Positions 21,824 through 33,368 are shown, counted from the first letter of the stretch. The stretch: DNA of 64,000 nucleotides from Cherax quadricarinatus (GCF_038502225.1 NC_091298.1:40077925-40141924), one strand, 5' to 3'. Translations and numbers: made by a program. The notes: generated by a model from the sequence alone, not told the origin.

Positions 21824-23008
21824 ATGGCGGACCGACTGTACCGGCGCATAAATACTGTCTGCATTCAGCTGGTTAGAGGATCTTTAAGCAACGACACGAT
21901 GAACGTTCTCCTGCCAAGCATTATCAGGGACTGTTATGGCATCCCCAATGAAGAGCTGTATGGTGTGGCACTGAATGGAATGTCAAGGGTCTTCGTGAAG
22001 TTCATGAGGGCTGACTTCTACTCTACCATCGTAGACGAATTTCAGGAAAGACGGTTGAGTATCAATTCGGCAGTGGAAGTATGCTTGCATGATGTGTCTA
22101 AGTATTTTACTTGGGTGAAGGTAAGGAATGTACCTTTTGAGGCGACAGCATACAGCCTACAAGATGTGTTCAGTGGTTATGGAACTGTACACTCGACGAG
22201 CATGGGAATGTGGAGGGACGGCCCTTATGAGGGGATGCCGGAAGGATCCTTCACACTGAAAATGACCCTGAGGAGGCCGATACCATCATATGTTACTTTG
22301 CATAACCATAGAACACAGGTTTTTGTACACTATGCGGGACAGAGGAAGACGTGCCGTTTATGTGACTCTTATGAGCACATGGTGGCACAATGCCCCAGGA
22401 GACAGGGCCCTAGGCGTCAGGAGACAGCTTCTGTGGATACGCCATTAGAAGCCGCGGACGTTATGACGGGTGAAGTGGAAAGCCGGGGTACAGGTCTATG
22501 GAGTGAGGAGGTCGACAGGGCAGAGGTGGTTTTGGAGACGTGTGCTACACTACCAGTGGAAACGGGGAGGGAGGGAATATCGCTGTCAGACAGACCGTTA
22601 GGTACTGCAGAGTCAGCTCAGGACGGGATTTTGGAGGCTGTGCTGAAGGATTTTTTGGAAGAGTCGGAGCATGGTGTGGAAAGTGATGGGAGGTTAGGTG
22701 ATGACAAGGTGATGGATGAACAGAAGCAGGGTAAGGAAGACTTGAGTGAGGTTCGAAAGGAGAGCAATGTGGTGGTGGAGGTCCATCAAGAAGATGTGGT
22801 TGCAGAAGAAATGTGTGTAGAGGGTAGCTCCCGCAAGAGATCAGCGGGGGCATCAGACATGGACGAAGTCCTCACACCAGCGCAGAGGCCTGAGAAGAAG
22901 ATGTGGGCAGCTGTGGTAGCAAAGGCAAGTCCGGGAGGAGGGGGGGGGCAGTGGAAAGCTAGGCGGGAAGGGACAGGGAGGGGTTGGAGGGCAGGAACGA
23001 GGGATTGA
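21824..23008 (+). CDS. ORF1 protein of L1/Tx1-like copy A
   Basis: An intact 394-residue frame starting at an ATG in an AAGATGG context. An N-terminal domain (residues 1-175) containing NVLLPSIIRDCYGIPNEELY and KYFTWVKVRNVPFEA is shared with copy B. A CCHC knuckle C-X2-C-X4-H-X4-C spans residues 177-190 (CRLCDSYEHMVAQC). An acidic, low-complexity C-terminus follows. By family it is the RNA-binding ORF1 product. ORF2 starts about 90 bp downstream in another frame. Among the longer LINE frames here this one carries no disabling lesion, so copy A is relatively young. Confidence 0.85.
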   Translation: MADRLYRRINTVCIQLVRGSLSNDTMNVLLPSIIRDCYGIPNEELYGVALNGMSRVFVKFMRADFYSTIVDEFQERRLSINSAVEVCLHDVSKYFTWVKVRNVPFEATAYSLQDVFSGYGTVHSTSMGMWRDGPYEGMPEGSFTLKMTLRRPIPSYVTLHNHRTQVFVHYAGQRKTCRLCDSYEHMVAQCPRRQGPRRQETASVDTPLEAADVMTGEVESRGTGLWSEEVDRAEVVLETCATLPVETGREGISLSDRPLGTAESAQDGILEAVLKDFLEESEHGVESDGRLGDDKVMDEQKQGKEDLSEVRKESNVVVEVHQEDVVAEEMCVEGSSRKRSAGASDMDEVLTPAQRPEKKMWAAVVAKASPGGGGGQWKARREGTGRGWRAGTRD

Positions 23009-23094
23009 TAGAGAAGAACCGAAACCTATGAAAGGAGGACCAAGTAAGCCTCAGCGGCATAGGGGTAAGCCGCCTTTCTTGTAAAGATTCAGGT

Positions 23095-24244
23095 GTGTAA
23101 CTTTCAATGTAAACGGTCTTAAAACCGAGGTCAAGAGGGTATGGTTAGAGTGGGTTTTGAGGAGATTTAGTATTGATGTCTGTTTTTTGCAGGAACATAA
23201 CCATAGGTTAGGATGTGAGCTGTTGTTGAAAGGTTATAGGTTGTTTACATGTGATGCTTTGAGGTTGAAAGGAGGTGTGGCTGTGGCGGTTAAGGAGACC
23301 AGTCCTTTGCGTATCCTGGGTTGGGAGGAAGGGGGGGGAGGGTTGTCAGGGTGGATGGGTTTTGGGGGGACAGGAGGGTTAGTTTTGTAGGTGTGTACAT
23401 GCCAGCAACTAGTAACGCTAGGGTGAAGGTGGATTTTGTACGCGAGGTTCTGGTATATCACTTGCGAGGTTTACCTGCTTTTACGGTGATTGGTGGGGAT
23501 TGGAATTGTGTCATTAGGAATGGTGATGTGGTTCCGAGGGGGGTGGGTTGTGTTTTGGGGGTTCTACGGGATGTTTTGCGAGATGTTGGAGTGGTAGATG
23601 TGGTGGGAAGTAGGGGATATGGAGTGGAGCACACTTTTATTCGTAGGGGATATGAGGCACGGTTAGATAGGATTTATGTTAGGCAGGGCATAGGTGTGGA
23701 GAGGGTGAGGACTATCGATGTGGGTTTTTCTGATCATCGTGCTGTTATAGCAGATTTGAGGGTTGATGGCATAGTGAGAGTTTATGCAGGATACTGGAAA
23801 TTAAATGTGAGGCTACTTAGGGGCGAGGGTGACCCTACAGGGTTTGAAGATTGGTGGAAATCCTTTTGGGAGACTAGGAATATGGAAATGGATTTGCTGG
23901 ATTGGTGGGAAATGAGGGCTAAAGTTGAAATCACGAATTTTTTTAAAGTACGGGGTAAGGAGATGGCGAGGTGGAGCTATGGCCTACAAAATTATCTTGA
24001 GAGTCAGCTAAATGACTGTTATGCAGAGGAACGGGTGGGGCGGAGTGAGGACATGGAACGTTTGCGAAATAGGTTGGCGGAAATTCACAATGAAAAATTT
24101 GAGGCAATTCGAGTTAGGGCAGGGTTGGAGGATGTTTTAAGGGGGGATAGGCCATCGGGTTTTGTATTAAGGAGGTTTAAGGAACGGCAGGCGAAGACCA
24201 CCTTGGCGTATATTGAGGCAGGTACAGGGGGGGGGTGGCTTTGA
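23095..24244 (+). pseudogene. ORF2 endonuclease domain of L1/Tx1-like copy A
   Basis: Starts FNVNGLKTEVKRVW. It contains DVCFLQEHNHRLGCE, shifts frame in a G-run near 23325-23340, then reads FVGVYMPATSNARVKVDF, FTVIGGDWNCVIRNGDV (GDxN), HTFIRRGYEARLDRIYV and VGFSDHRAVIADL (SDH). This is an apurinic endonuclease-like fold that nicks target DNA. The linker to RT reads LNDCYAEERVGR and LAEIHNEKFEAI. A second frameshift falls in a G-run (24229-24236). Confidence 0.87.
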
Positions 24245-26430
24245 GGAGGTTCAAGGCCTATCCACCACGGAAAATATTAGTTTGTATGCAGATTTTTGGT
24301 TTAGGGAGAAGTGGAGGAGGGTTGGCGGGGGAGTGGGTGAGAGACGGTTTGGGGATGAAGGGTTTAATAGGGTATTAAGTGAGCAGGACAGTGACAGAAT
24401 TGAGGGTAGTATTACTGTAGAGGAGGTAGAGGAGGCAGTTTTTGGGATGTGCCAGGGTAAAACCCCAGGCATAGACGGAATACCAAACGATTTTTATAGG
24501 TATCATTGGGGGAGTGTACGGCATTGTCTGGTGGGGGTTTTGAGTTGTATGTTAAGTAGTGGGAGGATGGGGAAATCACAAAGAACGGGTGTCACGGTTT
24601 TAGTGCCCAAAAAGAAGGAATGCCGAGTTTTGAATGATTACCGTGCGATTACGTTAATGTGCTCGGATTACAAGATTTTTGCTAAGGTTTTGGGCAACAG
24701 AATGAGGAAAGTGTTGGGTTTAGTGTTACATAGGGGACAGTTGGGAATTCCGGGAAGAAGGATGAGGGATGGACATGGTTTGATTAGGGATTTTCTAGAG
24801 AGATGTATGGGAGGGGGAATACTAGGTTTAGATTGGGTGAATGCTTATGATTGCGTGGACAGAGTTTTCTTAGGGGTTTGCTTAGAGAGGTTGGGGTTTC
24901 GGGAGGGGGTAGTGAGGTGGGTGAACACTCTGTATGATGGGGCAGAGGTGAGGGTACAGGTCAATGGGAGGTTGGGTGAAAGTGTACCAATGGAGAGAGG
25001 TTTGAGGCAGGGCTGTCCGATGTCACAGCTGCTCTTTGCGTGTGTGCAGAATCCTTTTTATGAGTCTGTTGAGAGGGTGATGAACAATCAGGAGATCGAA
25101 GGGGGGTGCAAAGGGGGCATCGTTGGGTATGTGGATGATACTACTGTTTTGCTAAGGGGTAAGGAGGAGTTAAGGAGGGTGGGTAGAGTGATTCAGATGT
25201 TTGGTATGAATACCGGAATGAGAGTTAATACGGTGAAATCAAGGTTACTAGAGGTCGGTAATTGGATAGGGGGGGGCTTGGGGATGGGGTTAGGATGGAC
25301 AGTGGTTGACAGAATCAAGGTATGTGGGATATGGTATTTGGCGGAAGAGCAGGCATGCAGAAGGGTAAATTCGGAGTCTGTCATGGGTAAGGTTTTAAGT
25401 AGACTAGGAGGTTTAAGTGCGAGGGACTTAGCTTTACATCAGAGGGTAGTGGTGGTAAATTCACTTGTCTATAGCAAGGTATGGGGGGTGGCAGAGGTTT
25501 TTCCCTTAGAGGTACGAGATATTGTGGAAATGCAAAGGAGGGTGCTGAAGTTTGTGTGGGGATTTGGGAGGGCATGGTTAAGTAAGGAGGTAGTTATGAC
25601 GGATGTTCGGAGAGGGGGTTTAGGTTTGTTGCCTTTAGGACTGAGAGTAATGGCTGTATATATCAAGTGGAGGTATATGAGGGAAGGGGGTGTGAGGGGC
25701 GCTAAAGTAGGAAGAGTTATGGAGGAGGCACGTAAATGGTGGAGTGGGAAGGACTTGAGGGTTTGTGAAGATATGTTGAGATTTTTATTGACAGTGCAAC
25801 AGGTGGATAAAATCAAAGTGAAACGGTTGGTGAGGGTAGTGAAAGGTCAAGGAATTATGCAAGGGGTAGCCGTGTATCCAACGTATGATTGGGGGGTTAT
25901 TTGGAAAGATTTTAGTAAGCTTCGGATACCGGCTAGAGTAAGAGAATTAGTATATAGGTTTATCATGGGGATTCTGGCTTCCAAGGAGGTGTTACGTAGT
26001 ATGGGGTTTGTGGAAGAGGCTTTTTGTCAGTTTTGTGGTGATGTTGAAACGGCGTTTCATGTGGTCTTCTTTTGTACCTCCTTGGAGGGGGTGAGATCAT
26101 GGATGGGTGGGGTTATCAGACTGTTGGGGGGGGGGTCGTTTGCTGCTTTTAAGGGCTTTACTACTAGATGTAAGGGGAGTGCCTAGGGATGTTGGAAGGG
26201 CTATAATGTATATCATAGTGGATTATCTGGACATTTCATGGGGAATGAGGGGATTAAGGGGTGATATGAGGATAAAAGCATTGGCGGCTAGATTCTATAG
26301 GACGAAGTGTAGGAATAGGCTGGTTTATGGGGCGTCCTGGGAAAAAAGTTTCCCGGAAGGTTATAGGAACCTCACTGTGGGTTCCCTTAGGCGGGGTCCC
26401 TGAGGATGGACAAAGGAGTGGTCTCCTTAT
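24213..26430 (+). pseudogene. ORF2 reverse transcriptase of L1/Tx1-like copy A
   Basis: A 657-codon open stretch (24213-26186), then a shift in a G10 run (about 26127) into 26107-26403. Blocks: CQGKTPGIDGIPNDFYRYHW, LNDYRAITLMCSDYKIFAKV, ILGLDWVNAYDCVDR (motif A), LRQGCPMSQLLFACV (motif B), and YVDDTTVLL with catalytic D308-D309 of the stretch. A C-terminal CQFCGDVETAFHVVFFC zinc finger is present. It ends FYRTKCRNRLVYG...EGYRNL. RT and priming at the nicked target are the family role. Confidence 0.9.
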
Positions 26431-26552
26431 GGGGGGATGTAAAGGGGGGGGGTTGTTTTTGGTTTTCTCTGGAACTGATGTAGTGTGTAAGAGGAAGGTA
26501 GTGAGAATTAGGTATGGATGGTACGCCATGTTTCACGTGAATGTTTTGTCAT

Positions 26553-27895
26553 AGTGAGATATAAGTGTGGTTTCCAGGGTTACATTTCTGAGCCTGATGG
26601 TTATATCGTGCAAGGGGTCCGAAAATTTGAAATTCGAACTGAACTCCCTATGGTGGATAGAGTAACTCAATACAAGGTCACTGATCCCATATAAATTGAT
26701 TTCTGATGGTTAGTTTTCGAGCAATTGCTAATCTCCGAAGACTGAAAATATTCGGCTGGGCCTGACAAAGGGATTAAAAAATTTTATGTTGCAAACTTGC
26801 AATTGTTAATAAAACACACCAAAACAATTTTTTAAATTTAATATACAAACAGACAATATAAAAAACATAAATGGAACTTGAATCAAAACATTTTTTAATT
26901 GTTACAAAAATATAAAAAGGAAGCAAATCTCAACAATGACAAATTGCAAAGGGATGCAACTTTCAATCCCTATATTCCTGAGATTCATTTGGATGACCAA
27001 TTATTCTATATTGCTAATTGATGGTATGGTAGTCGCTGAAGCAATTTCTATCACTCTTTATCCAGATTTACTTTGCATACAGAACACTGGAATGAGGATG
27101 TGACCAATTTCTTCGAGTGGCTGCAATAGTTGCAATCGTAATACCTTACTTTTTCTTCACTAATTTCTGTTTTTTGGCTGGCCTTTCTTCCTCCTCATCA
27201 TCACTTGACACCTGTGCATCCGGTGGCAAGTATTCATCACCACTATCCAGCAATTCTGGTTCATCTACCTCTGCTTCTGAGTCACTCTCTTCAGAAACGC
27301 AGACATACCTCGACCTGCTGGTGGACTGCTCCCCATAAAACAACTTCTCATTGATCTGGAAGGACAATAGAAACCTCCTGTATAGATCCAGACCACTACA
27401 GAGTTCATATATGCAATTGAAATTTTTTTATAAATATTTATTTGACTAAAATTGGACATTCCCGGAAACTCGGGCAAGACTGAAATAATTCGGTATAAAA
27501 TGCTTGCACTTTTTTCAACTGCATGCTACACTCACATTATGCTTCACACGGACTTTAGGTATATATCAAAATATGCCTAAACTATTCATGTAAGCACTAA
27601 ACACAACAATCAGTACTTACCGACATTGTAGAATGTATAATCCAAGAGTAGATTAGTAAGGGTGGAGGGAAAAATGCGTGTGTGGGCAGAGCCAAACCAC
27701 CAGTGTTTATATTTTGATCTCTCAACCAATGGGAAGGCGGCAGAAGCGAACTGTACTTAGCTGAAGAGACTCAGGGAAGGCTTGTGATTGGTTGGAACTA
27801 AAGAACGGGAAGCTGGCCGCGCGGGGCACGGAGTATGACACGCCCCCAAAACACGTAATTAATACCGAATTTTCCCGGCCAAGCACGATAAAGGG
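26553..27895 (-). pseudogene. piggyBac-like transposon relic, internally deleted
   Basis: The high end reads CACGATAAAGGG followed by TTAA (27896-27899), the TTAA target and CCCTTT terminus expected of piggyBac transposons. On the minus strand, 27367-27146 encodes an acidic N-terminus (SEESDSEAEVDEPELLDSGD, then DEEEERPAKKQKLVKKK). Just downstream the same strand shows CNYCSHSKKL...FQCSVCKVNLDKE (about 27135-27050), like the C-terminal cysteine-rich finger of these transposases. The DDD core is absent, so this is a deletion derivative. The opposite end is unclear; a second terminus-like GACAAAGGG-A-TTAA at 26764-26777 has the same orientation. Confidence 0.55.
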
Positions 27896-27977
27896 TTAAA
27901 ATTTCCTTGAAAGCCAGGATACCGAGCCCTTAGGATCTCGTTTTTAAGTAATTAGATTGGCACGTTGGTATCAACAC

Positions 27978-27984
<7 letters not shown>

Positions 27985-28035
<51 letters not shown>

Positions 28036-28069
28036 ATGTATGGACCAAGGATGCTAGCACCTGTGGAGC

Positions 28070-28103
<34 letters not shown>
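27985..28103. repeat. Facing (A)49 and (T)28 tracts
   Basis: A run of about 49 A (27985-28033) is separated by 42 nt from 28 T (28076-28103). The spacer holds GCTAGC...GCTGGC, which could pair. The T run is followed by GTCAT; TTTTGTCAT also occurs at 26544-26552, a possible 9-bp duplication bounding the inserted block. Between 28104 and 29036 the LINE 3' UTR continues as T-rich sequence without genes. Confidence 0.6.
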
Positions 28104-29057
28104 GTCATGGACTGTACACTATTCTATGTACATAGTAGTCTTAAGTTGTATTATTATGTTGTTATCTATGTACACAGTTTTGTTATATAAAGATAGTACT
28201 GTGGTGTATGTGATGAGTAGGTTTATATGTATTCAACACATGCTTGTTGTATGTTCCCTCTTCGTTATTTTGTTTCAATTGTCAATTCAATGTACTTTGT
28301 ATAGCATTATACAACGGTATTGTTCTTTGCCATATGAAGTTTTTTTTTTTAGTTCATGTGATGTGCTAGGTTTTGTATGTTAAGATGTACTTATAGACTG
28401 TCAGCACCCTGATATTGGTTTTTCATGGCTATGTTCTTGACTTAAGTTTTGACTGTATGGTATACAGATATATCTAGCCAGTTTATAGACGCATTCCTTT
28501 TGTGTCTGAGATTTTGTATACGGGTTTATTGTAACTGTAATGAGTCGGTTTTGAGATCTAAGCTGTTTTCTTTGTATGTTTATTTGTATTTTGGTATATG
28601 TAAATCTGTAATGTTAGGGATAAGTATGTAGATGTTCTAGTAGGATTATGATGTTAGGTTTTGGTTTATTGATTAATGAGAAGGCTGGAAGTAATTGTTA
28701 CATTTTCTCGTATATATTCTTTTCAATTGTAATGAGTATTTATCATATGTCATGTTATATGTAAAATTTATATGTAAGTTAGGTTTTGAGTCATTGAATG
28801 TTTATATATGTCAGTTCATGACCCTGTTACTGTGTTTATTTGTAGCTATGTTCTTGCCGTAAGTTATTGTTGTGTGTTATACAGCTATATCTTGCGAGTA
28901 CATAGGTGCAATCCATTTGTGTTAGTTTATTTTGTGTTGGGTTTCTTATGTCAATGGCCGAACCTTCAGGTTTGAAATCCATACCGTTTCCCTTTATTTT
29001 ATTTTATGTATACTGTATTGGTTTTAAGTAAAATATAAAAAAAAAAAAAATATCTTT

Positions 29058-29541
29058 TCTTCTGTTCGCTATGAGAGAAAGTGAGCAAGAAAGTCTCGGG
29101 TTTAGTCCGTTTGAATTAATATTCGGACATCAAGTGCGTGGTCCTCTCGCAGTGTTGAAAGACGTGTGGACAGGAAAATCAAATCCATCATTGAGTACTT
29201 CACCTTCATTAATGCAGCAACATTTGACAGCCGCTAGAGAGCTAGCTTCGAAAAACCTAGTTTCAGCCCAAGCTAGAATGAAGCAACATTATGACAAGCG
29301 TGCTGTCTCTCGTTCTTTTAAAGCAAGAGTTAAGGTGATGGCTCGGAAATTAGTACCAGGTCATGCTCTACAAGCCAGGTATGATGGTCCCCTGGAAGTA
29401 GTGAAAAAGCTTAGCGACGTAAATTATTTAGTACATATGCCTGGGAAAAAGAAATCCAGTCATGTGTACCATGTTAACCAGCTTAAGACATACTACGCTA
29501 GTCCTCTACCTACTACATCTATTCTTCCTAGGACAGAGTAA
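29058..29541 (+). pseudogene. Integrase C-terminal part of the Gmr1-like element
   Basis: Continuation of the integrase after LINE copy A. It reads SLGFSPFELIFGHQVRGPLA, a typical gypsy integrase post-core block. Then come helices with QARMKQHYDKRAVSR and a C-terminal small barrel-like region (PGHALQARYDGPLEVVKKLS, SHVYHVNQLKTYY). The stop at 29541 precedes the RT domain by about 60 bp. This proves RT lies downstream of integrase in this element. Confidence 0.9.
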
Positions 29542-29580
29542 GAAAACGTCAGTCTGCCTGACATCTCTAGAGGTATAGAG

Positions 29581-31003
29581 GTGAGTTTAGAAAATTCAAT
29601 GACTCTACAATCACTAGACAATTTTCTTAGTAACCTTGGGATTGATAAAGCTGGTGATATTAAAAACATGATTTTGCATTTTCCTGAATTGTTCAGTGAT
29701 GTTCCTAAACGTTGTACTCTGGGTGTACATGACGTTGATATACAGGGAGCATCACCCATTAAGCAATCACCATATAGGATGAGTCCAACGAAGCATAAAG
29801 CATTGAGAGAAGAAGTTGATTTTCTGTTATCTCACGGATTTATTAAGCGCAGTAAAAGTCCATGGGCATCTCCATGTATTTTAGTGCCTAAACCTGACGG
29901 TAGTTTCAGGATGTGCACTGATTACAGGAACTCTGTCACCTTGCCTGATGGTTATCCTCTACCTCGCATTGACGACCTTATTGACCGTGTGTCAGGAGCC
30001 CAGTTTGTCAGCCGTTTAGATCTCTTACGAGGCTATTATCAAGTCCCGCTTACTGAACGTGCTCAAGAAATATCTGCTTTTACTGTTCACGATGGATTGT
30101 TTAACTACCTCGTTACCCCCTTCGGCCTATGTAAAGTGGCTTCTTCATTCCAACGTATAATGAATGAGTTGACCCACAACTTAGACGGAGTAGAAGCCTA
30201 CCTTGACGACTTAATGGTGTACAGACGAGTGGGAACAACACTTGATGCGTCTCAGAGCATTGTTTGAGAGACTTGCACACTACAACTTCACTGTTACCTT
30301 AGCTAAATGTAGTTTTGGTCAAGCCAAGATTACCTATCTAGGCTTCTGTATTGGCCAAGGTGAGATTGCTCCTATTGAGGTTAAGGTTGGTGCTATTTCT
30401 GCATTTCCAGTGCCACAGGATAGGAAGGGAGTACAGAGATTCCTGGGCATGGCAGGATATTATCGTAGGTTCCGTCCAAACTTTTTTCAGATTGCTGCTC
30501 CTCTCACTGAGCTTACTAGTAGCAAAGTTCAGTTCATCTGGACTAGCGATTGTTCAGACTCATTCACAAGGTTAAAGCATCTGCTTTCCTCTGCTCCTGT
30601 GTTGAGGAGTCCTAATTTCAATCTTTCCTTCTTTTTACATATAGATGCGAGTGGATATGCAGTGGGTGCTGTGCTGCTCCAACAGTCAACGCCCACTGAC
30701 ATTCTCCATCCTATATGTTACTATTCATCTAAGCTCAAACGACACCAGAAAAAATATGCCACTATTGAGAAAGAGGCTCTGGCTCTTGTGGTGTCCTTGG
30801 AACATTTTGATGTGTATTTGGGCACTTCCCCATTTAAAATTAACGTTTTCTCAGACCACAATCCACTCACCTATATAAACACAATGAAGAGTAAAAATGC
30901 TAGGATCATGAGGTTGGCTCTCAGAATCCAGCCATACTCTATTAGTATACAACATGTCAGTGGTCATTGTAATGTAATTGCTGATGCTCTGTCACATCCT
31001 TAA
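29581..31003 (+). pseudogene. Reverse transcriptase and RNase H of the Gmr1-like element
   Basis: RT: ALREEVDFLLSHGFIKRSKS, PCILVPKPDGSFRMCTDYRN, SRLDLLRGYYQVPL, TPFGLCKVASSFQRIMN and the catalytic YLDDLMVY (near residue 212). A 2-bp loss at about 30226 shifts the frame; the thumb resumes at 30242 with YNFTVTLAKCSFGQAKITYL and RFLGMAGYYRRFRPNF. RNase H: FFLHIDASGYAVGAVLLQQ (D), YATIEKEALALV (E), FSDHNPLTYI (D) and the final HCNVIADALSHP (D). The stop is at 31001-31003. All are gypsy-type. The frameshift makes the gene inactive. Confidence 0.92.
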
Positions 31004-31322
31004 TTATCAGTTACATTTAATTAATGTAATTTTATGCCCAAATACCTTTTGTTACTTGCTATGTCAAATTCAGTAAAGTAACATAATCTCTCCAGCCCAT
31101 GTTAACTATGTATACTCATGCCATGTCTAATTATTCTATTTATATATTCACAGTAGTGGTGATATATGTGTGTGAGGAGGAGACAGTTGGAGACAGAAGC
31201 TGAGTTTTGACTGTGTAGTGTTGTGTGGACAATGTTAGTTACTGAGTGGCGGAACAGTCCTGCCGCAGACCCCCCTCCCCTCACTACACACCATTAAGTT
31301 ACTGCACTCAAGCCTCATACGC

Positions 31323-33368
31323 GAGACATGCCTACGATCCCCGTTGGGGAGGGTAACACTGCTTACTCACGATGCATTACTCTAACAGGGTAAAGATCAA
31401 ACCTGTGAGTGGGACAGTCAATGACTCGTCCAAACTAGCCCTCGTAGCTACCATCAGTGGTACTCTGTGAGTCAAGTGCAACGCAATCCTCACTCTCAAG
31501 GAAGCGTTTGTGATCATCTGCTCAGATGACCTAGAGGCAGGCAAACTAACCACCACCACCGAAACTATCTCCATTCTCGACCAACGTGGATTCCAAGTCC
31601 TAACATCCCCAGCCCTGAAAGCCAAGAGAACTGTGTTTCTCAAGAAGCTCGACAAACTCATCACAACCCAAGATATCTCTGAAACCAAATCATCAATTGA
31701 AGACCAGAACACCTGGGCCAAGATAGAATACATCACTAGAATTCCCAATGCTTCCTCCATGCTGAAGATCACCTTCAGCGACGTCAGCATGACAACCAGA
31801 ACTCTCAAGGAGGGCTTGGCCATCTTCTACTTCCACATCCATCCATTATTTATTGAAGCAGAGAAATTTAAGCACATCCCTCAGTGTTACAACTGCTATT
31901 CTTACCAGCATACCACGAAAAACTACCCCACTAAAGACACGAAGCTCTGTGCTACCTGTGCCCCTCAAGGAAGGTTCCTTGATGTTGGTGAGGGGCTCTT
32001 GATTTAGGGAATTGGATCTGTGCTCCAGTTCCCCGAATTAAGCCTGAATGCCTTCCACATATCCCCCCCCCCAGGCGCTGTATAATCCTCCGGGTTTAGC
32101 GCTTCCCCCTTGATTATAATAATAATAATGTGCTACCTGTGGCACAGAAGGGCACGATTTCAAGTCCTGCACCTCCACCACTCCACCCAAATGCCTCAAC
32201 TGCAAAACCGACCACCATACTCTGGCAGCCAAATGTCCTACCAGACGGGAAATACTGAAAAAAAAAACAGCTAGAACAGCAGCAGACACAAAATACTCAA
32301 GCAACATCATATGCTGACATCACCAAGACCCAGTCAGACACAGCCATAATCCGCCAGGCCACTACCTCCACCACGACCGCATCCCCACCACTACCTGTGG
32401 GTGACTCCACCAAAATCATATACTGCATCAAGTATGCCATGTAAACAATGTTGCGGTTCCAGGCTCCTTCAACACCACGATCAACGAACTCTTCAAACTC
32501 AACAACATGCCCACCTTCTTATTACCTGCATCACCACCTTCAAGTGACATCGTGAAGTCCACTACTGACATTATCAACATCACCTCTGCTCCTCCACCAC
32601 CACCAACCACTCAAGTGATCGACCAATCAGAGACCACCGAACCACAGCAGAATCCCACCAATGAGACCCTTCCTCAAGCCTTTCCTTCTACCATCACGAC
32701 CAACCAAGATCCAATCCTTCCTCCACCATCCACTCAACCCTCGCCTTCTCCACCTTACTCCACTCCACCATCCAAAGCACTATATGTAAAACACGAAGGA
32801 CTCACGTTCTACACCACGTCACAATACCCACAAGAAATGACTCGCCAAGAACTCATCAAATGTCCAGGACAACACAGCAAAGTAAACCAGTCACGAAAAA
32901 CAATTCTCTACCATCAACCAGATAATCGACCAACTCAGCAGCTACACACGCTTCTACGAAGCTCCCATAACTGTGATACACCTCTCCAGGACAAGATTCA
33001 ATGCAATGCACAGCAAAACAAGTGAATAACCGTCCACCATAAAGCTGAAGTTCCCCAGCACTTTGTTATTCAGCTAAAGCTGGGGTGTGGCTCCAAAACG
33101 ACCCTGTTTTCCTGGGCACCACCAGCCATCTCCTGCCGGGCACGTGAGTACCAGCCCTACTCTACTGACACTGCTGCCACCAGCACATCTCGCTCCGACA
33201 CAACCTTCTGCAGTACTTCTGCACAGCACGCTCCAGAGTGGACGGGCCACTCACCTCTGCAACCCCACCTCCTACTCAACCCTCCCAACCTCTTCCATTT
33301 TTCCAGCCCTCCCTTCCCTCTTCCTTCCCATCCTCACCAACCCTCAGGTCAGAGAACTTCGAACTTCG
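31323..33368 (+). mobile_element. ORF1-only non-LTR element (element E)
   Basis: Flanked by the perfect 12-bp duplication AGCCTCATACGC (31311-31322; 33369-33380). It codes, with interruptions, for a LINE gag-like ORF1. An N-terminal domain (31380-31850) precedes zinc knuckles: CYNCYSYQHTTKNY (damaged), CATC...GHDFKSC (split by a SINE) and CLNCKTDHHTLAAKC (C-X2-C-X3-H-X6-C). A proline/serine/threonine-rich C-terminus follows (32507-33025). The three-knuckle layout is that of Jockey/I-type ORF1. No endonuclease or RT follows; after 33030 there is only ~340 bp ending in a doubled AACTTCG. It may be a non-autonomous derivative rather than a truncation. Confidence 0.7.
31961..32128 (+). mobile_element. 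168-bp SINE-like insertion in element E
   Basis: Perfect 13-bp duplication TGTGCTACCTGTG (31948-31960, 32129-32141). The insert runs from CCCTCAAGGAAGGTTCCTTG to GCGCTTCCCCCTTGATTATA plus (ATA)n. It splits the second zinc knuckle exactly between its two halves. It shares its last ~50 bp with the insertion at 19012. No clear tRNA A/B boxes were seen, so the 5' head origin is open. Confidence 0.85.

Larger units (their letters stand above)
21733..29049 (+). mobile_element. L1/Tx1-like LINE, copy A, inserted in integrase
   Basis: Flanked by the duplication ATATCTTT (21725-21732; 29050-29057), with a poly-A tail at about 29037-29049. Integrase coding is in register when one duplication copy is ignored. 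Order: 5' UTR, ORF1 (21824-23008), ORF2 endonuclease (about 23095-24244) and RT (24213-26430), then an AT-rich 3' UTR interrupted by a piggyBac-like relic and homopolymer tracts (26553-28103). It is the same family as copy B and in opposite orientation. G-runs are frequent in its ORF2 and mark most frameshifts. Confidence 0.88.

Noticed and set aside
32507..33025. 172-codon proline-rich frame as a host gene
   Set aside because: It continues the ORF1 of element E downstream of its zinc knuckles and lies within the target duplications.
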